The notes under the pieces were generated by a model. It was not told where the DNA came from. It did not search any database and was given only the letters and a program-made list of their open reading frames with translations. Below, piece by piece: positions 1 to 12,066 of a DNA stretch of 64,000 nt (its first letter is position 1; every line of letters begins with the position of its first letter). Both the position numbers and the translations under genes were made by a program. Source of the stretch: Pelomyxa schiedti (lineage: Eukaryota > Evosea > Pelobiontida > Pelomyxidae); NCBI GenBank assembly GCA_020536535.1, contig JAHLWZ010000853.1, positions 5,276-69,275 of the forward strand, written 5' to 3'.

Positions 1-301
1 CAATCGCAACGGCGGTGCCGGACTCGAATTTCTCGATACGGGAGGTAGCCGCCAGCGTAGCCGACACGCGCATGCACCAAATGCCAGAAAGCGAGTTTAA
101 TAGGATGACGCGGTTGGGCTTAAGCACCCACTCGCACAGAATGTCGCGGGCCACGATCTGGGGCAGGCGCGCGGCCGCCGACGCTGCGCCGCACCGAGGC
201 AGGTAACTGCTGCAAAACGCAATTGCTTGCCCGTGCGCCGACTGATGGCACCGGTTGGCCGACGCCCACAACGGATTACGGTCCGGCCCTCGGTAACTCA
301 T
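1..301 (-). CDS. Partial gene of unknown function, 5' part only
   Basis: An uninterrupted reading frame of about 100 codons starts with ATG at 301-299 and stays open to the left edge, so the 3' part is missing. The visible protein begins MSYRGPDRNPLWASANRC and is rich in alanine, arginine and cysteine. It has no signal peptide or membrane span. A phrase near residue 50, ARLPQIVARDILCEWVLKPN, looks like a folded helical segment rather than low-complexity filler. The codons are GC-rich compared with the flank to the right. I do not recognise the family; it could be a lineage-specific paralogue family. The start is chosen because it is the first ATG in this open frame and AT-richer, gene-free DNA lies upstream. 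Confidence 0.55.
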   Translation of the reverse strand, partial: MSYRGPDRNPLWASANRCHQSAHGQAIAFCSSYLPRCGAASAAARLPQIVARDILCEWVLKPNRVILLNSLSGIWCMRVSATLAATSRIEKFESGTAVAI

Positions 302-1311
302 CAATCTTTCCAGGAATCCAGGAACAACGATGGCTCCCCGGCTGTGTACGACAGTTTGCCTCTCTTTTTACTCCATCCACATTCTCGTGTTCAATGGTAC
401 TTTCATACAACTCAGAGTTATGAATCCCCAAGGTTCCCCACCCAGACACTATGAGCCCCTACTACTCAATGGTGGCCCAACTTCCACGAAAGCGTGCACA
501 CTGCCGACTCCCGACACGTCAACTGTGAGTCCAATTCCCTTGTCACAACAGGCGTCTCCGATTCTGGTTCTTGTATTAGCAGTCCTTCACACCAATAATG
601 TCTAGTAGCGGTCTGTGGGGGCTGGAATATCAGGAAGGTGAGTGAACTTGTTGAACTGGCCATTTCTGTTTCAACAAGTACAATACAAGAAGTATTTGCC
701 AGAAGCAAAATGGAATCGGACACAGTGTCCCCAGGCGTTGTTGTCAAGTTCTTACCACTCAGGAAAAAGCCCTTTTCCATTCCTGATATCGCCGTACCGT
801 AAAGAAACGGATGCAGCGGAATGTATTTGATCTACTACATGTTGGGTAACGGCCACAAAGCTCGAATTCGCATCACAGTACTACCCCTAGAGATTTCGAC
901 TAAGGCCGAATCTTGACCTTGGGACAACTGCCTATTTCAAAAATGGTACAAGAGAAATGCAGCCGTTATTTTCTTGACAGTTTTCCTTTTTACTTTCGTA
1001 AGAAGAGTCTATCGTCCATAGCCCACATACAGACACTGAGCACAACCCCCTTCACATCAGAAAGGGCCACTCACACCAGAAAGTGACGTGAGGGTAGTTT
1101 GTGTGCACCTGGCGTCATTCGGAACTCCCACATGGATCGAACATCAGTTCAACTAGTTGGTGACGGATGCCCGGTTGTGGCCAGGCTCACGACCCGAGAG
1201 TTGTGGCCAAGGTGTCGTGCAGAGGTGCGATTTGTTTTTTGTTGACGGTTCAATGCCTTTTTTTTTTTTACAAGTGTAGCGTTGGGATTGACTTCTTGAA
1301 TTAAAAAAAAG
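302..1311. other. Gene-free interval between divergent genes
   Basis: About 1 kb separates the leftward partial gene from the rightward gene at 1312. Open frames here (for example 466-780 on the minus strand) are short and show no recognisable domain. Several poly-T runs are present. Promoters of both flanking genes should lie here, but I see no specific regulatory motif. Confidence 0.5.
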
Positions 1312-2429
1312 ATGGATGTGGTCTTACAAAAACAGTGGCGAGAAGAGAGGAATTTGTCTGTGGCTGATGTATTTTCTATTGGGACTTCGGCCAAGTGCTG
1401 TGATTGCCATGCTTTTGCTGGTAATGATAAAGCTCATAAAGAGATATTATTCTTGTGAAGAGATACATACCTGAGTTTCTCTACTTCCATTGCAAATCAC
1501 TCACTTTACTTTGTAGAAGTCTTGTGCAAGCAATGTAAGGGGCCTGGTGGGAAAGTATTGGATGTGGGCATTAAAGAACACTCCCCTCTTGTGTGTGAGG
1601 ATGGCAAAGTGGAAATTTTTTCCTTTACTGTCAAACAATTCTGTACTTCTTCAAAGTACTCAACCCATGTCCTACCCAGTTCTAATATGCCTCCCAAGGT
1701 CACATATCCGGGAGTCCGAACTTCTCTTGATGTTGGATTTTGGAAAGGGCTTTGTTGTTTCCACCACCAAATTCCGACTCATTGCCAGGCTATATTCCAG
1801 AACAAGTCCTGCCAAGTCAGCAACTCCAACACAATCCCAAACAAAAACGACCCCTCCTGCTCCAGCACCACCATTCTCAGCGTGTTTATTTTCTACTTAC
1901 GTGCGGCCCGTCAACAAGCCTACACATGAAAGATCACCTAAATCGCCGAAATCTCCGCCGAAGAACTTACACCAAGCTGTGCCAGTAAAAGTGGAGCTCT
2001 CAGATACCAGCAGCATAAGCACGGACTCTACACCCAGAAGTGGGGCAGAGATTCAAGCTCTTATACCAGCCTTTAAATGTACCTGTCCACGCATCATCCA
2101 TCATTCTCACATTAGAAAATTCAGGTCCCCCAGTGGTGGTGCGAATGTTCACTTCATCCGCTACATATGCTGCGACACTTAAGCTGACCACACTTGCCCA
2201 GGAAACTGCTATGTTCCTGGGTGCCTTGATGAACATATGCCCAATTACCAATCGCGGAATATCCGGGCTCAAGTACTGCGTGACACTGGCCAAGTACAAC
2301 TCCATGGTCAATGCACAAAGAGCTATTGACATGTTTGACTCCATGATGCACGAAGTTGTGGAGTATGTTGCCAATACCACCCGCGAAGCCCTGAAAGTTT
2401 CCTGTTTGGCTGTTTTCACGAGCTGGTGA
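1312..2429 (+). CDS. Zn-ribbon-like N-terminus, S/P-rich linker, unknown C-terminal domain
   Basis: A four-exon model fits GT...AG introns. Exon 1 (from ATG 1312) carries a C-x2-C motif (CCDCHAFA). It splices at about 1421/1513 to a second C-x2-C (VLCKQCKGPGG), giving a possible four-cysteine zinc ribbon. A 37-nt intron near 1643-1679 restores the frame into KGFVVSTTKFRLIARLYSR, then a proline/serine/threonine-rich linker (TPTQSQTKTTPPAPAPP). A 64-nt intron after AVP, ending at about 2050, leads into a compact 125-residue C-terminal domain ending VSCLAVFTSW. Predicted length is roughly 300 residues. No family was recognised; a DNA- or RNA-binding or adaptor role would fit a zinc ribbon plus linker, but that is a guess. 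Introns are inferred from frame and splice signals only. Confidence 0.5.
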
Positions 2430-2583
2430 GGTCCCAGGAATATCCTGATGCATCTAACCCTTGCTCTCATCCAACCTGTACTTCTACAAACAATTAAAAA
2501 CGATTTTGTGTAAGAAAAAAAAACCAAAAAAGAACAACCAAAACCATCCCAATCACTTCCTCTAAAAGCAGTTACTTTTTAAC

Positions 2584-5500
2584 ATGAACCGACGTGGGTT
2601 TTCGTGCGACGTCGTTGCACGTTGGGTACTGGCTGCATGCTGTTTTGGTTTGCAGTTGCGTATGACGTCAGTGGTTACTGGAATGGAGGCCACGTTTTCA
2701 ACAGGGGAGGGAATTTGGCACCTGGGCGCGTTGTCAGTAGGCAACGTGAATGGTGATTCAGACCCAGAAATAGTACTGGCTTATAGGTGGAACTTTGGTT
2801 TTTTTTCCCCTTCTTTTTGAATAGTTTTTTGCTTGTTGTTATTTCTGGATTGCTTAGTTTGAGTTGCAGGGATGATAACTACTTGTATGGATGGACTTTG
2901 GATGTGTTCACAGTGAGTGGTGAGCATGTTGGAGGGTTTCCTTTGCATATGGGAAGTGCTGTGTCAAATCTCTCCCCAACTTTATATGACATTGGTAACA
3001 AGACACAGGCACTTATTAGTTTCTAAAACCAAAAAATCCAAACTGCAGATGGAGATGGTTTATTGGACATACTTGTAGCATTTGACAAGAATATAACTGC
3101 TCTGAGTGGTGATGGCAGTATTTTATGGCAGACTAAAGTTGATAGAAATAATTACATCCCAGAGTAAGTTACACCCATTGGTGTGTTTTTTACATAGTGC
3201 AGTTCAGGGTACATGGTTATTCCTGGAACCTTTTATTGGAGTGATGGTGGTGTTCAACTTGACCTACTCCCTTCCACTTCAGAATTTTATTCCCAAGTGT
3301 CCCCTCCATTAATTGTTGATTCTGATGGTGATGGGAAAAAAGAGGTTCCAACTATCATAATATGATAGTAATGCAAATAAACCAATCTAGGTTTTAACAA
3401 CTTGGAAAATTGATCCTGATACAACTTCCTCCTACCAAGATTACAATCCAGAAATTAAGCCTGTTTATGGATTTGCTGGTAGTCACCTTAAGCTGATTCA
3501 CTCACTCTAATTTGGCTTCCAAAAGATTGGGGGACGGTAGGAGAAACTTGGTCAGGTGGTGCAGTTTTCCTGGACATGGAAACGGGAGAAATGCATTCAA
3601 TCTACCACTTTGTGCAACTGGTCTGACCATTGTCCATGTTTTCTTACGCACTTTTAACAGTGTTTTCAGGTAGAATCAGGTGCAGCGGTTGGAAAAGTTG
3701 ATGACGCAACTCTCGTTTATGTTCTCAGTGATAGTGACAGTATAGAAGGATTTGATAACTCCAAGCCCCATGGATATCAAGGGAAAGGCAAGTTGCATGG
3801 GTAAGTTTGAAGCCAGAAATGCACAAGTACAAACTGTTTCCACAGACAATTCGGGAAAAATCAACGTCTGATGAGCGGTCGATTCCAACCTACAAGTTTG
3901 TTTTTTTTTTTTACTTTTTCAGGGACCTATCAACGTGGAGTGATATAACAGCGGCTGATATTGATGGTGATGGACAATCTGAGATACTTGTTTGTACCAC
4001 TCAAATAGATCCTTTATGGACTCCCCATGAGACTGTACTGGTATTTCTCTTGTTAACAATCCTTTTCTTTGTAATCCTACGAAGGATGACAGTGGTGTTA
4101 TTCTTTGGCGAGAGTGGAAAGAAGAGGCATCTTACACGCATAACTATGGTTGATTGAAATGTCACCTGTTATTCACTGTTGACATTTTTCCCCTTCAGGG
4201 TGGCAAAACAGTGCTGTTATGTTTGCCATTAATCCTGATCAAGATAACCATGTGGATGTTATAACATTCAGTCACGAGCAAAAAATTCACTTCAGGTTTT
4301 TTTTCCTACTATCTTACTGCTATGCTTCCCGTAATGCAGAGAGTGGAATGGAATTGCGTTAGTAGAAAAGCAGGGATGGCCAATTGACTTCGCACCGCTT
4401 CTCCCAGTTCCTCCCGTTGTAGGAGATATCGATGGTGATGGCGAGGAAGAAATCATTATCGCAACCTATAATCCGGAAGAACTACAAGATACAGGCTCTG
4501 GAATCAAGTTTCTCTTTAAGTTGTGTTAGTCTTGGGCTCACCCTTCCGTAGTGTTTACTCTCTAAGTGGTGTGCTGAAGCGACACATCGATATCCCTGGT
4601 GGGGTCAAACATATACCAACAATATATGACATTGTATGTATCACTTGTATTTCCCAGTAATATGTAACCTTCATACAGGACCGTGATGGATCCGTAGAAC
4701 TCATTTTTCGGTCCTGCTATGGGGTGATCACGATAACAAATTTAGCAGATAATTCACGCACTGGGAGTGTGTCTTGGGCAACACACCGAGGGAATGTTCT
4801 CCATGACAGCATACCTGGTGTTAGCTTGTTCAAGAAGGGGACACCTATCATTTCTTCAAAAACAGAAAAGTATCAACACTGCCTTCTTGTCAATTCATAC
4901 TCACTTGATGAAGGCAATTAAAGGCTTCCTTCTGCTGGAGACTTCAGGAACCACCAGGCAGTGTCACCTCACTAAAAATTTATCGAAGCCAAAGTGTCGA
5001 TGGTCCATTTGCGTTTATTATCTCACTCCCCTCTAGTGCAAATTGCTTCGAAGATCAAAGATTAGGTTGTTGCATTTTTTTTCCTTTTTGCCCACTCAGT
5101 AATCTTTATTTGTGCACAGAACCAGGGATCCTTTACATTTACGAAATTGAGGCTACTTATAGCACAGGCGAAACCCTAAGGTCATCTCCTTTGCCTATGT
5201 TGTCCCTTGTCAATAATAACCTAGTACTCAACAGTTAAGTTTCCTGCCACCTCTTTCTTTGAAATAACAAACAAATCACAGGTGGAATAGAAGGTGACGA
5301 TGACTACGCATTTGATAAGTGGTACACGGGTAAGTCCGTTCTGAGGCACTGAAGTTCTAACACTTTTCAGGTTCTATACCCTGGGAACACATGACTGGAT
5401 CACCAACTGCTTATCAGGGCGAGCAATCTATGTCTATAATACTTGCTGGAGAAACCAGTTGCAGTTCCATATCCCAGGTTTTTCTTGAATATCTCTCACC

Positions 5501-6862
5501 TCTCTAACGGCGTTATTAGTGGAATCAATATGGGATTCCCGACTCGACAATGTAACTTAGATACATCTCCTTCCTCTATTACTAAAAAATATAAAGTTAT
5601 ACCACACCTGGCCTTTGGTACAGCTTTGGCGGTTTCTTGAAGTCTCAAGGAGTTGACATTGAGACCGAGCATTGGTTTGAGTGGTCAAGTCCACCAACAG
5701 GTATAAGTGATGGACACACCCTTGCAAATACCCAATTACGTAAGGATATGATCCTGAGGCACATCCATCCCCGCCATGGCCAAACTACTGGACCCCGCAC
5801 TTGGTAGCCCCAGCCGGTACCGCTACAGCTTGGCTATACACTGATAGAGTTTTCCTTGTACTACCCTTCCGTTTCCTCCGAGTGAATTAACTGTTCTCCA
5901 CAGTTACCTGATGGATATCCCAATGTCTGCATTCGCCATCGCTGGGAAGGCACTGGATCAGCCACCGGAGTTGTGCTAATCGATAACCTTTTCTTCAGAG
6001 AATTGCCTGCTTCCCCTCTGGACGGCAATGTATGGACAACGGTCTTGCCTTATAAGTCAGTTTGGCGCTATCTTGTTGGGACAGTCACACCCGCTTCCAA
6101 TTGGTACGCAATTTTTGGGGAGTTTCCGATTACATTCTGACGCAGATAGGTTTGATCCCTCTTTTGATGATTCTGCGTGGTCAGTGGGCACTGCAAAATT
6201 CGGAGCTGGTTCGGGTCCACAGAATGTTACAACACACATCACTTCCAGTCAGCAGTATTACTACTTCAGGACGAACTTCACCTTCGGGGATACCGAACAC
6301 TTGTACTGTACTCCTTTCTCTGTAAAATATAAAATTCAACTTGTATTAGCCTCACCACAAACACAGCTACGGGGAGGTTCTTCTGGCGGTCATATGCTCA
6401 GACTCGTTCCCAATTGAAATATGGATAAACGGGAACAACCCGCCAACAACGGGCATTTCCGTGTGCTCGGGACAAGGCAACACCCCTGGATACTTTGATA
6501 TGGCTCCTTTTTATGATTACCTCGTTCCAAACAGCACAAACATTGTTGCTGTAAGACTGGAAAATACATGGGCCACAAGTTGGGATGACCTAGCCTTTGA
6601 CTTCAGGTTAATTCCCACCCCAAAAACAAAACACTTGCACAAAAAAACGCAAAACTCCATTTTTACTTTTTACATATTTACATTTACATGTTTGTGCAGT
6701 GTTCTTGTTGTAGAAGACAATATGACTGATCCATTTGGGTTCTCTGCAAGTAGCTCCAGTACAGGCACACTAAGTAGTGAGGATACTTCTGATGCTATTT
6801 TGTGTGTTGCAGACTGGTCGTTTTTGGTGCTGTGCTTATTGTCCTTCACTGTTTTTTATTGA
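2584..6862 (+). CDS. Secreted or surface FG-GAP (integrin alpha-like) repeat protein
   Basis: ATG 2584 opens a signal peptide (hydrophobic core WVLAACCFGLQL). After splicing, several Ca-binding FG-GAP/VCBS loops appear: DIDGDGLLDILVA (about 3050), DSDGDGKKEV (3320), DIDGDGQSEILV (3960) and DIDGDGEEEIII (4430). These are the D-x-D-G-D-G loops of beta-propellers in integrin alpha chains and many protist surface proteins. The second half loses the loops and ends in a beta-sandwich-like region (FDDSAWSVGTAKFGAG, then YYYFRTNFTF), as in carbohydrate-binding or galactose-binding-like folds. The C-terminus is a serine/threonine-rich stalk followed by a 16-residue hydrophobic end (WSFLVLCLLSFTVFY), better suited to a GPI-anchor signal or tail anchor than a cytosolic receptor tail. 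Many short introns interrupt it. Likely role: cell-surface adhesion or binding. Ligand unknown. It converges on the TM2 gene, 70 bp away. Confidence 0.75.
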
Positions 6863-6932
6863 GGTTGTAATACTGTTTTATTCTATTACAATGTTTTCGA
6901 GGAGAGCTTTGTTATTTTAAAAAGGTATAAAA

Positions 6933-8916
6933 TTACATCCCTACTACAATAGTAGGGCCGGGCGGTTCTATTGGAGGTGCTGCAGCAGGTATTGGAGCTG
7001 GTGCTGCTCTTCTGTTTGCTTTTTTAATGTGCCAGTACATTGCAAACCCATCATAAAGCCACCCAATACCAAATAGTCCAAGAGTGAACATGTATAGTAC
7101 CTTTGGGTAATAAACAGGGACGATATGGGAAAGAGTAACTACCCCACGGCAGTAATTTCCTAAATAGTAATGATGCAAGCCAAGCCATCCTCCAAAGGGA
7201 ATCCAGGCAAGATATGCTGTATATAAACTCTTTTGAGTCGAAGTGCGCGAAGTCCGGGAAATTTTCATTTGCCAAGGGATGAGAAATCCTATATGTAATT
7301 AAAAAGGAGTGACAAGATACAGTGTATGTACTGACCATCAAGGATCCAAACTACGAACCAGCCTCCCAGTGACAAAAATAATGCTAGAAATCGAACGTAA
7401 TTGCGCATATACAACTGATGTAACCCGAGCCACCCTAAAGGAAACCATAGTATGTAGGTGTCCATGTAATCCATCCTCCAGCTTCTGCTAATGGGGCACA
7501 TGAAAGATTCAAATTTGTGTCCTGCCTCAGCTAGCATTTGATCGTCCACAGGCACAATAGCTGGTTCACCTGGCAGGATTGCCGTGGAACTTGGTATTGT
7601 AAAAGGAAAATTTGACTCGTGATCCTTAAATCAGTGAGAGGAAGACCCAACACTTGTTAAATACTTACTGGTACTTCTGTGAGCTGAAGCTGTTCATTGA
7701 CCTTAACGAATTAAAATATTGGACTACAATGAGGTTCATACTTGCTTTACAAGCCAGTACATACGAATACCATCAACTATCCAACCAACCCCCAACAATC
7801 CTGTAGTGGTTAGTTTCATTCGGCAAGTGATCACCTTCATACCCAGAGTACACATATAAATCATTCCAATAAAATACCTCCTCAGATAAAAGTGATGAAA
7901 GCCCAACAAGCCTCCAAAAGGTATCCAGAAGAGATAGGCCTTTGCAAGAGACTTGTGTTTGGGAGAGGATGTGGCATTTTTTTCGTTGGACTTTTTGACA
8001 TGATAAGGCATCAAAATGAGATCTGATAAAGCAAGCACACCCCAACCACCAAGGGAAAAAAGATACGCCAATGCCACATCATACTGTTTCATGTAGAGCC
8101 AATGACCACCAAAAAACCCAAGAGGAAACCACGCTCTACAGTAGAATTAGGAAAGAAAAAGACATAACTGGACTTGTACCTATAAGCGTCAAGTGATGAT
8201 AAAGTAGTGTGATGCACTAGTCTGGAACTGAGTAAAAAGAAAAAAAAAACTTTTCTCAACCTGAGCAGCACAGTAACCCCCCATGAGGAGTAGTGTTTGC
8301 GCGCTGCACCATAGATGGAATGCGAAACGCATCATAAATCCAGGGTAACAAAATCAAGCAAGCAGGGACAAGTAAACAGTAAGGACAGTAGGAAATAACA
8401 CTGATGAATTGGGAAGTAATGAACCTACCAAGGAGAATTCCACCAAATGGAATCAATAAATGATTGAGAATAACTGTGTCAAGAATCTTACCAGTTGATA
8501 AGCAGCAGGAAAAACAGGCCAAACTGTCTCAAGTACAACAAATGGATGCCAAACAATCCAGTGAAAGGTATTCCCCACAATATATATGAAACAACTAACT
8601 TCTTCGTTGTAAAGCAGCAAGAACACATCTCCTCAGCCGTGCTGTCAACCAGCTCCACAGTGTTTCTGCCTCCTTCTCCGCCGGCACTCATATCCATTGG
8701 CGCCACTGTATCCCCCGTTGGGCCAGTACCTGTTGTAAGCCCCGTAACTTCTTCGTGTTCCGTTGCCTCGGTGCCAACAGTAGAAACAGGATCTCCAGGA
8801 AGTATCGCTACATGGTGTGTCGGGATCTCATCAGTCTGAAAAGACAAGCCAGTTGCATTAGACGCCGGATCTACGTTACTGTATCCGTCACCCGAAACCA
8901 CCACTGTTCCTTCCAT
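6933..8916 (-). CDS. Polytopic membrane protein with five TM2 modules
   Basis: Reading leftward from ATG 8916 (an upstream in-frame ATG at 8946 would add MFKKIKKKIP), an acidic and threonine/glycine-rich N-terminus of about 100 residues is followed by five copies of the TM2 unit. Each copy has two hydrophobic segments with F-G-x-H-x-x-Y-L-R between them and a D near the end of the second. Module cores are IPFTGLFGIHLLYLR (8560), FPLGFFGGHWLYMK (8100), IPFGGLLGFHHFYLR (7900), FPLGWLGLHQLYMR (7430) and IPFGGWLGLHHYYLG (7180). Typical second halves are LLGVGWIVDGIRMYW and LFGIGWLYDGFAMYW. TM2 proteins usually have a single module, so about ten membrane spans is unusual. The C-terminus is alanine/proline-rich. 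Molecular function of TM2 proteins is poorly known; some animal members affect Notch and phagocytic pathways. Starts only 89 bp from the divergent gene at 9006. Confidence 0.8.
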
Positions 8917-9005
8917 CGGGATTTTTTTTTTTATCTTTTTGAACAAACAAGAACCTGTCCGTTAAACGGGGCGCAGGGAACTACGTCCGATCTTTTCGTG
9001 AGGAC
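8917..9005. promoter_or_regulatory. Compact divergent promoter region
   Basis: Only 89 bp separate the start codons of the leftward TM2 gene and the rightward GH127 gene, so both 5' UTRs and core promoters must fit here. A poly-T/A tract at about 8922-8940 is the main compositional feature. No TATA-like box is clear. Confidence 0.4.
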
Positions 9006-11852
9006 ATGTCATCCCACAATGTGGTCTTGGCTTGCTTTGTCGCTTTGATTCTGGCCGTAGTTTGCTTGAGTTTTAGTGGCGGCGTTCCGGACCCCCGAGA
9101 CCCTGTCGAGGATCAATTTTGGTCACCTCGGGCCAACGTGACAGTGGAGGGAGGCGCCTATAGCATTATGGGATCCCTCACGGTCAACGACTGTGCCTCT
9201 CAGTGTCTTCAGAAAGATGCATGTGTCAGTTTTGTTTTCCTTGAAAATTCTGGCCAGTGCTCCCTATTTGAGTGAGTTTCATTGTCTCTATGCAATGCTA
9301 CCCTTAGCTTGTTATTTGATAAACACCAACCCCACTCTTTAAAGATATTCTATGTATTACACAGTTGTGAACTTCACTGGGGGTGGTACATCTTGGTACT
9401 ATGTGAGGATTCCGGTTCTGAACGACGAACCGGTTGGAAAAGCAGTGACTTATTCTCTAGAAGTCCCAACAACTGGTGTCACCCTAACGGAGGGAAGCCT
9501 TTTGAGACTTGTCTTTGACAACAACATTAATGTATGTGGATCACCTGGGTATTGTGAGTCATTCATTCTTCTTTAGTACCTTCTCCATAATTGGAATCTC
9601 GATGATTTACTCTATCCTTATCGGCAAAGAGCGAATTATACACCGAATCCAGGGCAAGCTGTTGGATGGGATACTTGGCTCCCTGGTTCTGGACTTGGCT
9701 TATTACTGATGGGTGCTGCTGGCGCCTCACGCTGGACTACTGACCTAGAGATAAATAACCGGGTGAAAGATGCTGTCCAAGGTGTACTTGACTGCAGAGC
9801 TGATGATGGGTTTTAATCCTACGCTTTTTGTGTTCACTAAATGAGCAAGATTCATCATGGCATTTGAGGAAAGCGCAATTACATGGAGAGAAAATCCGGA
9901 CTATGTTCAGAGCTGGGTAACCCACGGACTTCTGGAGGCATATACCTCTGGAAACACCGATGCTCTGTCTCTTCTCCGTAGCCATTGGGATTGGTTCGCA
10001 CAGTGTCCGAATATTCCAGAAATATACCCTCCGGATCCCTCTCTCCCGGCGCCTCCTCCCGATTCAGGCACAGGTCACAAGCTATACCTTATTTATCAAG
10101 GGTTTCTTTTCTTTCTATTTGACAACACTGATGAAAATGCATAGAATTATACCCCACACAAGGCTTGGTTTGTCCCCCGTCGGTCAACAAGAAGATATTG
10201 AGATTGTACAAACACTGTATGAAGAGCGCTGGTGGTTAAAACAATTAGCAGCACACAATTTGAGTGCTATATGGCAAAGGCAATATCCCCATAACTACGA
10301 GTTAACAGCGCTGGAGGCCTACATGGATATGTATATCCTTACTGGAGATAATCTTTATATCCAGGCCGTTTTAGGTGCAGTTGAAATGTTCCGGGACCAC
10401 TGGGTTCACGTCGGGGGAAGTATGGCCATTAATGAAGATATAAGCAATGTGAGATACTATCCCCCTGATACATACTACATCTTTACTGGGCATAACAACC
10501 TCCCTACTGGTGAGTTATGTGGAAGTGTCTTCTGGATAAAACTTCACCAAAGACTTCATCTCCTGTTTCCTGATGAGGAGAGTTTTGTCTTCGAGATGGA
10601 ACGTACACTATTCAATTCTGGGATTGCGAATCAACCAATGGATCACTACCACCTTGGAATCCGCTATTACAGCACATTGCACAAGGAAAAAGATAGCCCC
10701 AATAATGAGCTGACATGCTGTGAGGGACAGGGAACACGATTATACGGCAGCCTACCTGAGTATCTCTATACAATTGATCGACGAACCGAGTCTCCCGGGA
10801 TTTATTTTGACATTTACTCCGCCTCAACGTTTATAGCAACCATTTCCAGTAAAGAGGTTAAATTCCAGTGTATTACAGACTTTCCGTACTCTGGTGATGT
10901 AGAAATTACCGTTTCCACAATTCTATCTACTCAGTTTTCCATCAACTTGCGCATACCAACCTGGGTTTCCAGCACAGTAGTAATTTACCTAGATGGTAAT
11001 ACAATACAAAGTGCGGATCCCGGCACCTATGCCAAGGTAAATTTATGTTGTGAGTGCTAAAGTTTACATTCAAACTAGATTACAAGAGCATGGACCACAT
11101 CTACAATAACCTTTACTCTTGGGATGGCCTTTAGCGCTCATTTCTATAGTGGCTACAATCAGATTGGGTCTTACCAGAGGTGGGCTTACAAGTATGGGCC
11201 AGTATTATTAGCTGCTACTGGAACATGGACATATGAACTGGATTGTCTTATTGTGCCTGTTGATAGATCAATTGCCACAAACCCACAGGTTTTTCTTCAA
11301 CAACCATCAACCGGTGTATCTTTAGCCCGAGTAGGCTTGGATGATACCAGTAGAGGGAGTACCTCTGCACTTCAGAACTGCTGATAGCACCATTGAATTC
11401 CTTCCATACTTTGAAGTCGGTGATCAGTTGTTTACAGTCTATCCAATAATCGGGAACCAAACTGACCCAACCTGCTCGACTGTAATTGCCGACGATGTGT
11501 CTTCAGCACAGCTTTCCTGTCCCACAAATGGGACCACCATTCAAAAGGTACAATGTCACTTCCTTCACCCAATTGTTTACCCCTACCCCCAATTCCAGGT
11601 TCTTTTTGCCAGCTATGGCATGCCACAAGGGAATTGTGCTTCCGGATTATCAACCGGGGATTGCCACTCTCACAGGTCCAAACAAGTGGCCGAATCACAC
11701 TGCCTTGGTCTCTCAAGCTGCCAGGTACCACACAAACCATGCCAATCCTTCAACAAACAACAATAAAGGTACCCTCTCTAGCCGCGTTATACCTACCAGA
11801 TCCTTGTGAAGGAATTCCAAAAACTCTGGCAGTTCAAGTTCAGTGCGGCTAG
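9006..11852 (+). CDS. Secreted GH127 glycosidase with PAN/Apple and SUEL lectin domains
   Basis: ATG 9006 begins a signal peptide (CFVALILAVVCLSF). A PAN/Apple-like domain follows (CASQCLQKDACVSFVF, CSLFE; 9190-9275). The central 600 residues match family GH127 (beta-L-arabinofuranosidase-like, former DUF1680). WRENPDYVQSWVTHGLLEAY begins the alpha/alpha barrel. TGELCGSVFW (about 10507) and NNELTCCEGQGTRLYGSL (about 10703) supply the Glu and three Cys that bind zinc and include the catalytic Cys/Glu in characterised GH127 enzymes, so the active site looks intact. After a beta-sandwich region, the C-terminus is a SUEL/galactose-binding lectin domain: VLFASYGMPQGNC, GDCHSHRS, CLGLSSCQVP, DPCEGIPKTLAVQVQC. 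Expected role: extracellular or phagosomal breakdown of arabinose-containing plant or algal glycans, with the lectin holding substrate. Substrate is inferred from the family. Confidence 0.88.
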
Positions 11853-12066
11853 CACCTTATCATTTCACCTAAATCAATCATTGTGCTGTGCCTTTTTTTC
11901 GCATCGCCTTAGTCTTCGTGGGTACTGGGAGAATAGGTTTATGTTACCCTTGAGTGGATCTGCTAAGAGACTCACCCAGATGGAAGTTGGTGTCACAGAA
12001 AAACAGAATATCAATCTCGATAAAAAAGAACAACAAAAAAAAAGAACCGCTTCCGGTTGTAAAAAG

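Noticed and set aside
466-780. Minus-strand 104-codon frame
   Set aside because: No domain, no splice-supported partner exon, and ordinary length by chance in this region.
2000-2527. Minus-strand 175-codon frame
   Set aside because: The plus strand here has consistent splice sites and a better folded-looking product; the minus frame shows no recognisable motif.
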